A stretch of DNA of 64,000 nt from the NCBI GenBank assembly GCA_001579985.1, contig LRSR01014085.1, positions 1-64,000 of the forward strand, in the 5' to 3' direction. Origin of the DNA: Hypsibius dujardini. Its lineage: Eukaryota; Tardigrada; Eutardigrada; Parachela; Hypsibiidae. The notes under the pieces are model-generated. The model was given only the letters and a program-made list of their open reading frames with translations. It had not been told where the DNA came from and made no database searches. Positions 59,090 to 64,000 of this stretch are shown here, one piece after another (position 1 is the first letter of the stretch; every line of letters starts with the position of its first letter). Both the position numbers and the translations under genes were made by a program.

Positions 59090-59149
<60 letters not shown>

Positions 59150-61834
59150 AACAAACAGATAAAATCAGACAGATAGACAAACATACAGACTGACGGATGG
59201 ATGACCCAGCGACATTGGCAATACATTAATCTCATAGAAAAGCAACCAGTTGGGTAAAAGGGGAACTAACTTCGAGGATCAGAAACTTTTCCGCCAAATT
59301 GGGAGTAATGAGGCATCCGGGGGTAAACTGCTCAAAAGATCCATGCGAGATATTGACCAGCTCTCTCCCCGTGATATCTAGCAACGACACAGCACCGCCG
59401 GCTTGACACAAAATGATCGCTGTGTTCGACCACCACTGCACATCGACTGGGAAATCGGGATGCCGGAAGTCAGTGCGAGCACGTGCTTTTCCCGGAGATC
59501 GCGTTGTCTGACTGTATCGAGGTAGTTCATCGACGGTCCAGATCCTTCGCAACTTGATACAGCGAAATGAGACCTGCCAGACAGCAACGGCACCGGACAG
59601 GAAGAGCGTTACCAGCTCTGTCTCGTCTTCATTGAATGCCATTTTAATCGCACCATCCGCTGCCTTAGCGAACCGTTTGTAAAGGCCTCGCGCTCGCTGC
59701 GCCTGTTTTTGAAAGGCAATGACAAAATGCATTGCAGATTTTCGAAAAGATTATGCCTGTACCTACCTCATTCATATTGTCATCATTCACCGGACGGAGA
59801 AATGGTGCCTCGTCCGCCACCATCCACAAGGATAAGCCGGCGAACCACGGGTTGTTCAAGTCTTCGTCCACTCGAGTGCAAATCGTCGAGGCCACAACGA
59901 TGATGTTCTGGTTTCGTGCATACGCTGCTGAAGAGATTCCCTTCATCAACCGTGGTAAAGTAGTCCTGCAATTGACTTTCCAGCTTTCAGCCAGCATCCC
60001 TTCGTCACTAAATGAATCAAGAGAACAAGGCTCATCAGGTGACCTGCAAAACCCAGGTACATGTACTAGGCGTACAGTACAGGGAGTGCGAAACAAAGAA
60101 GGTAGGAAGACATGCAGACACGAGTCAGACAATCAAACAGACAGAGAGACAATCGGACAGACAAACAGACAAACAGACAAACAGACAAACAGACAGAGAG
60201 ACAGACAGAGAGAGAGAGACAGACAGATAAGCAGACAGACAGAGAGACACCTACTTCTTCCCGAGGAATGTGCAAGTGGCATCCGCATAACAAAGCATCA
60301 CGCCTTCATCCCTGAAACAATCATGCTCCATTATTAAACAGTGGCAACGAAAAGAGGAACTCCAACATACCCGCTGGACGATTCGAGCCATAGAAGGTTC
60401 GAAATGACCCGCTGTCGTAACAGTCGCGAAGACTCCAGCCACTAGCACATACAAATTACAAATATTCTGTGAGAAAGGCCTGAATTCACAAACAGAAAAT
60501 AAGTTGTAGCTTACCGGCTTGGAGACTTTCAGAGTTCTTGAATCGGCATTAAGGCGGTCGTACAGCGTCAGATCACCGCTGCTATCGGCTAAGGCCATAC
60601 AACTCCCGTCTGCGCTCCAAACGACTTGCCGCAGCATCGGATACTGATTCCGTCGTACTAAATAATTTCAACAGAGATCATAAACGCGGGTCACAATAAC
60701 AAAGTTAACTTGATTCGAACTTTCACTAAACGGTGGCGGGACGCACACGAAAACTTCTCCCGGGATGTCGCGAATTCATCGGTGGAGTGGCGAATTTCGA
60801 CACTGTCCTCCGTGATCACAGCGGCGAGGACGCAGGTGTTTGCCGTGCCGGTTTCGGTGAATGGGCTGTTTCAAGATAAATGTACTGTTAATTTGTTAGA
60901 CAGAGGCGAAGACTGGGCGTGAATATGTATATCTACCAACCAATCAACTAATCAACCTATCAATCTATCAACCTAACAACCCAACAACCTATCAACCAAT
61001 CAATCAATCAATCAATCACAACATTAGCAATGAACGATATCATTCCGTTTACAGCAACAGCTTAGTCGATCCAGCTTCCGTATTTCCAACCAAACCAACA
61101 TTTCTAATTAAGCTAAAACCGTCCACAGACATGGAAACAATCAACACAGCTTGTTAGTATTCCGCCATTGAGCCATTGCCATGACGGCAATGCATTACTA
61201 TTACAATCCATCAATCAACCGACTGAGATCTCGGCCTGCAGTGGGAACGACTCCAAGTAATCAATCAACCACCAGAACAGTCAACCTGACCTAACAGTCA
61301 GTCTCCACGGGATTCCGGAAGACAGAAAGGCCACCCATGTGTCCGGAATAGACAATTTGGCTATTCCTTCGGACAAACGCCAGGAGATCCATGAGTAAAT
61401 CCACAGAATTGGAACTGAAAAAACAAAGCACTAAGCCTTTTGATGAACTCGCGATTGCACACAAAACAGAAATTGAATGATTGATTGATTGGTTAGTTGA
61501 TTGATTGGTTGATTGATTCATTGATTGGTTGATTGATTGATTGATTAACGGGGTTTCCTACTGTCGGATAGAAAAACGTACACAAAAGCTTGGCGATCCA
61601 TGGATACGGCACGTTTGACGCAGCATCCGCCTCGAGTCTCTAAAACGCAACAGGCTTGCTTAGAGTAACTGATATAGCGAAACGGGATGCAACGATAACA
61701 TTCAAAGGATGATGCGAGTAACAAATAAATACATCTTTGCGGTCAGCTGTTGTTGGTGTTACGTCGGCGGCGTCCCACTCGCTGCTGATTACGACTTCGT
61801 ATAAAACACCAAGATCCTCTGTTGACCGATCCAT
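50774..61834 (-). CDS. NBAS: NBAS (NRZ tethering complex subunit)
   Basis: Subunit of the NAG-RINT1-ZW10 tether that captures Golgi-to-ER COPI vesicles; in several species it also aids nonsense-mediated decay. Minus-strand exons, numbered 5' to 3' as 1-23: 61834-61733, 61639-61562 and about 61414-61300 (these three tentative), then 60865-60727, 60657-60515, 60441-60371, 60311-60255, 60007-59767, 59702-59271, 58842-58575, 58515-58409, 58341-58127, 55955-55635, 55443-55172, 55121-55059, 54788-54657, 54570-54397, 54085-53895, 53815-53590, 53251-53081, 52986-52581, 52319-51684, 51342-50774; about 1700 codons. Beta-propeller part: [55 protein letters not shown]. Sec39 part: [98 protein letters not shown]. 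It ends soon after the last block, whereas human NBAS (2371 residues) goes on for several hundred more. Confidence 0.9.
51430..51575. repeat. (TCTG)n/(TGTG)n microsatellite
   Basis: Long TGTCTGTCTG array with GTGTCTGTGTGTCTG start, in the last NBAS intron. Source of false CLSVCLSV and DRQTDRQT ORFs. Confidence 0.97.
52434..52545. repeat. (TCTG)n microsatellite
   Basis: TCTG array with TATC-rich end in an NBAS intron (52320-52580). Confidence 0.95.
53340..53468. repeat. (CAGA)n microsatellite
   Basis: CAGACAGACAGA and CAGGCAGG runs in the NBAS intron 53252-53589; opposite orientation to the arrays at 52434 and 55492. Confidence 0.95.
54265..54397. repeat. Triplicated 45-bp unit beside an NBAS donor
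   Basis: Three tandem copies of a unit with TGCCATCAGGCGCTACT and GTGACTACTCACGC. The third copy ends at the exon 54570-54397 splice donor: ACTCACGC read on the minus strand is GC|GTGAGT. Each unit therefore brings a potential GTGAGT donor (see findings). Confidence 0.8.
55492..55562. repeat. (TCTG)n microsatellite
   Basis: TCTGTCTG array in the short NBAS intron 55444-55634. Confidence 0.95.
55636..55954 (-). other. NBAS exon 13 interior (conserved Sec39 start)
   Basis: Within the NBAS coding region: [20 protein letters not shown] and EILGG-like sequence, then [20 protein letters not shown]. Listed because it is the best-conserved anchor for identifying NBAS (human ALEILFTYHGSDLLPHRLAI at the same place). 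Confidence 0.8.
56105..56236. repeat. (CAGA)n microsatellite, degenerate
   Basis: CAGACAAACAGACAAACAGA-type run in the large NBAS intron 55956-58126. Confidence 0.9.
56380..57314 (+). pseudogene. Degenerate secreted Cys-rich gene nested in NBAS intron
   Basis: On the strand opposite NBAS. One frame reads [20 protein letters not shown], then after a TAA the pattern [20 protein letters not shown] and [17 protein letters not shown], followed by a Thr/Pro mucin-like stretch (about 56680-56775). After an AT-rich gap that looks like an intron (TTCCAG acceptor near 56942), [20 protein letters not shown] and RTFCGSTF follow, and in another frame [20 protein letters not shown] and [11 protein letters not shown]. 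Regular Cys spacing and Tyr-rich blocks suggest a secreted matrix or cuticle-like protein. The stop and frame change suggest it is broken, unless extra introns exist. Family not recognised. Confidence 0.45.
57315..57817. other. Rest of the large NBAS intron
   Basis: No exon-like sequence recognised on either strand. Confidence 0.4.
57818..57995. mobile_element. Short relative of the 13.2-kb inverted-repeat element
   Basis: TIRs AGGGCTCTGGAATGGGCCAC and GTGGCCCATTCCAGGACCCT. The interior (CAGGGGGCGCTTTGTCGC, AACTGATGAGTCACTGCG, GACCTCTATAGTGAG) is the reverse complement of 13640-13725. It lacks the GGAATGGTACC minisatellite. 178 bases, noncoding, inside the large NBAS intron. Confidence 0.82.
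58980..59200. repeat. (CAGA)n microsatellite
   Basis: More than 200 bases of CAGACAGA with AAGA variants in the NBAS intron 58843-59270. Confidence 0.96.
60120..60250. repeat. (CAGA)n microsatellite
   Basis: CAGACAAACAGA and CAGAGAGA array ending about 5 bases from the NBAS exon ending at 60255. Confidence 0.95.
60910..61300. other. NBAS 5' intron with AATC repeats
   Basis: CAATCAATCAATC and CAACCTATCAACC runs at 60940-61020. No exon recognised between about 60866 and 61300, although the homology suggests some N-terminal propeller sequence is missing from my exon list. Confidence 0.45.
61474..61543. repeat. (TTGA)n simple repeat
   Basis: GATTGATTGGTTGATTGATT run in an NBAS 5' intron. Confidence 0.9.
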
Positions 61835-62428
61835 CTTAATTGGATTGAGATTGGGGTAAACAAAAAGAAATGCTTGAGAAAAACTCAAAAGGCACACTGC
61901 ATACTGTAATCAGATCCGACATTACGTGCAACACTTTTAATTAATCAATCAATCGATCGATGGATTGATCGATCGATCTAGATTTTGGAACAGTCGTTCT
62001 GTTATTACTAGTACTGATTAGTATTAGCGCACAATGTTCGCGGTTTTGTTTGTTGTTTTTGCTGACTGCTCTTGTCATTAAGCTTTTTCGTGTTCCTTTT
62101 TTGTTCCCAGTTCACCAGCTCTCCTGACCCGCTAGTTTTTCCTAGCTGGTGGGAAATAGTACCGCAACGTACCATCACTGGATGACTGCATTTTAATCTC
62201 GGATTTGATAAAAAAAAATCTGATAATCGTTGACCAAATTGAAATTGGTCGACGATGTACCAGCAAAAAGTTAACAAAGCCTCTGATCTGTCCTCAACAC
62301 AAAGCAAACAAACGACTAGCTAACATGCCAGCAGAGATCACCACAAAACCGGAAAAATCCCGATCACAGAGATCAAATTGAAATGAGCCAGGCAGTAAGT
62401 ACTAAGAAGTATGGGAGCAATAAATCAA
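61835..62428. other. Spacer between LENG9-like gene and NBAS
   Basis: Promoter side of NBAS and 3' side of the LENG9-like gene. An AATCAATCGATCGATGG run lies near 61943. No exon supported. Confidence 0.5.
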
Positions 62429-63248
62429 TTAAATTTTCATCTCCAACACAGACTGGTAAAATCCGTCTTCCCGCCGGTCCACTCCGATCGGGCACAAAAA
62501 GATGGTCTCCACCGTCTGCACACCAATCCGCACATTCTTGAAGTCGTGATATATCGCTGGATCAATGGTCCGTGGCACGCCGTACTGCTTCTGTGTCGGC
62601 CGGTTGATTTTCATTATAGTCATATGCGGGACCCAATTATGGACGTCCATCATCCGCACGCCACCCTTCTCCAAACCAGTGCGAACCGCTTCCGCCAAAT
62701 TCTCAAACTTGGGGTTGGGCACGACCTTTCCGTAGAGGACATTCTGGTAGAACGAGTCGAGCTTATGGACCGTCACGTCGATCGGTTCAGGGAACTGCTC
62801 CTGCAGCTTGCCTCGCATCTCGCGGAGCGTCGAAATAGCCCTGTTGATCTCCGTTAGGTTGTTCAATCGGACAGTGGCCAGCGTAATGTGAAGACACTTC
62901 GACGGAAGGATACAGGATTGGAAGATGGGTTGCTGTTCCACAATGTGGTTGGCGATCTCCTCGGCTTTCTCCACCAGCTCGGGGTTGTTCATGCGCACTC
63001 CAATGAAGAAGTTCGGCCGGTTGGGGTTCTGAAACCGCTTCGTTGGCCCAAGCGCATCTTCGAGATCATCTTCATTGCCCCAAGCGTCCACGTCGCCGTC
63101 CTCGTCATCTAACTGTTCCACATCACCTTCTGCATGAAAGGAAAACGAAATGGCATTAGTCACTCACACTCGGACACTGGAATCTGTCTGTCTGTCTGTG
63201 TCTGTGTCTGTGTCTGTGTCTGTGTCTGTGTCTGTGTCTATGTATCTG

Positions 63249-63297
<49 letters not shown>

Positions 63298-64000
63298 TTC
63301 ACCCTGTCTGTCTTTCACCCTGTCTCATTATCTCACAGAGGTATTAGAAACTAATTATTGCGACCCTATTAGTCATGAAAAAACCAGCACATACAGATAA
63401 TCAAGCAACGTCTTACCGTCAATTTCATCGTCATTTCCCTGCACCGTCTCAAACTGGGCGACGAAGTCGGAAAAATCGCCACCGCTTCCGTCTGATCCAA
63501 AGACCAAATCCAACCGCTCATTCTTGTCCCACACCTTCACGCCACAGTACTTAAAGAACTGAATTCGATGCCGGGGAATCGCAAGTGTGTCATTGTCAAC
63601 CGCGTTGATCGGTTGGTCCCAGCAAAACGCGCTGAATTTATCCTCCATCACTCCGGCGAATCGATCCAAATACCCGACCGTGAATCGCGATCGCTTCAAC
63701 TGCTTATCCCACATAATGCGCGAAATGACATCTTCCGATGTTCGGAGTTTAGGAAGCTTCTTTCCCGCCGTATCTGCATCAGTTGGCTTGGCGATGGATT
63801 GCTTGATTGGAGAACCAGCAACTGCTGCATTAGTTTCCTTGCTGGATTGCTTGCTTGGCAGGCTGGCAGTAGCAATGGAGCCTGCTTGAACTGACTGGCC
63901 GTCGGACGGAGATTTCGAGGAATCAAGTTGCTTCAGAGGCGTAGACGGTCCAGAATATATGTCACCATACGCCGCAAAGGAATTCAGCCAAATCTGCGCC
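62429..64000 (-). CDS. LENG9: LENG9-like protein: MJ1316/DUF504 plus AKAP7-type 2H domain (5' partial)
   Basis: RNA-processing type protein of the LENG9 group. Two exons are in the window: 64000-63417 (open at the window edge, so the 5' end is missing) and 63129-62429. The first has a Ser/Lys-rich lead (PSTPLKQLDSSKSPSDG) and then the MJ1316 RNA cyclic group end recognition domain: SEDVISRIMWDKQLKRSRFT, VGYLDRFAGVMEDKFSAFCW, IPRHRIQFFKYCGVKVWDKN and ERLDLVFGS. The second starts with an acidic linker and encodes a 2H phosphoesterase/AKAP7 NLS-like domain with both H-x-T motifs, CLHITLATV and VPHMTIMKI, plus RPNFFIGVRMNNPE and LDSFYQNVLYGKV. Human LENG9 pairs the same two domains behind a CCCH zinc finger, which would lie beyond the edge. 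Confidence 0.9.
63185..63325. repeat. (TCTG)n/(TGTGTC)n microsatellite in LENG9-like intron
   Basis: CTGTCTGTGTCTGTGTCTGT array followed by pure TCTG, in the intron 63130-63416. Confidence 0.97.

Overview
The window is nuclear DNA from an animal. Every recognisable gene is split by short GT-AG introns. The genes are metazoan or widely eukaryotic: an apterous-class LIM-homeobox gene, LST2, NBAS, ATG3, AK6, NAGK, SGPP, a Ly6 protein and a rhodopsin-like receptor. There are no bacterial operons, tRNAs or rRNAs. Genes lie every few kb with introns mostly under 600 bp, so the genome is compact. A small protostome such as a tardigrade fits, but the window alone cannot prove the group. There is one assembly gap (34798-34828).

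Layout. 1-9.2 kb: two SLC17-type transporters and two bulb-type lectin genes placed head to head as an inverted duplication. 9.6-10.5 kb: adenylate kinase AK6. 10.5-19.6 kb: gene-poor, with a decayed coding fragment, minisatellites and small terminal-inverted-repeat (MITE-like) elements. 19.6-22.8 kb: apterous/Lhx2-9 homologue. 23.5-25.3 kb: F-box-like gene with a frame problem. 27.3-29.6 kb: sphingosine-1-phosphate phosphatase. 30.0-31.6 kb: N-acetylglucosamine kinase (minus). 32.4-36.6 kb: core histone quartet H4(-) H3(+) H2B(-) H2A(+) in two divergent pairs, each gene with an intron. 37.6-41.9 kb: LST2/ZFYVE28. 42.3-44.2 kb: ATG3 (minus). 44.5-46.0 kb: a disrupted small gene in a repeat-rich stretch. 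46.4-47.2 kb: Ly6-like GPI protein (minus). 48.3-50.3 kb: seven-TM receptor (minus). 50.8-61.8 kb: NBAS (minus, more than 20 exons, apparently short at its C-terminus) with a degenerate secreted Cys-rich gene inside one intron. 62.4-64.0 kb: 3' part of a LENG9-like RNA-processing protein (minus), cut by the window edge.

The genes do not form a pathway; this is a typical compact gene neighbourhood. What stands out is the symmetric transporter-lectin duplication, intron-bearing histone genes that have TATA boxes but no visible 3' stem-loop, an H2A carrying an SQDV (H2A.X-like) tail, an H4 ending GFGL, at least five families of short inverted-repeat elements sitting mostly in introns and spacers, and (TCTG)n/(CAGA)n arrays in both orientations through the NBAS introns.
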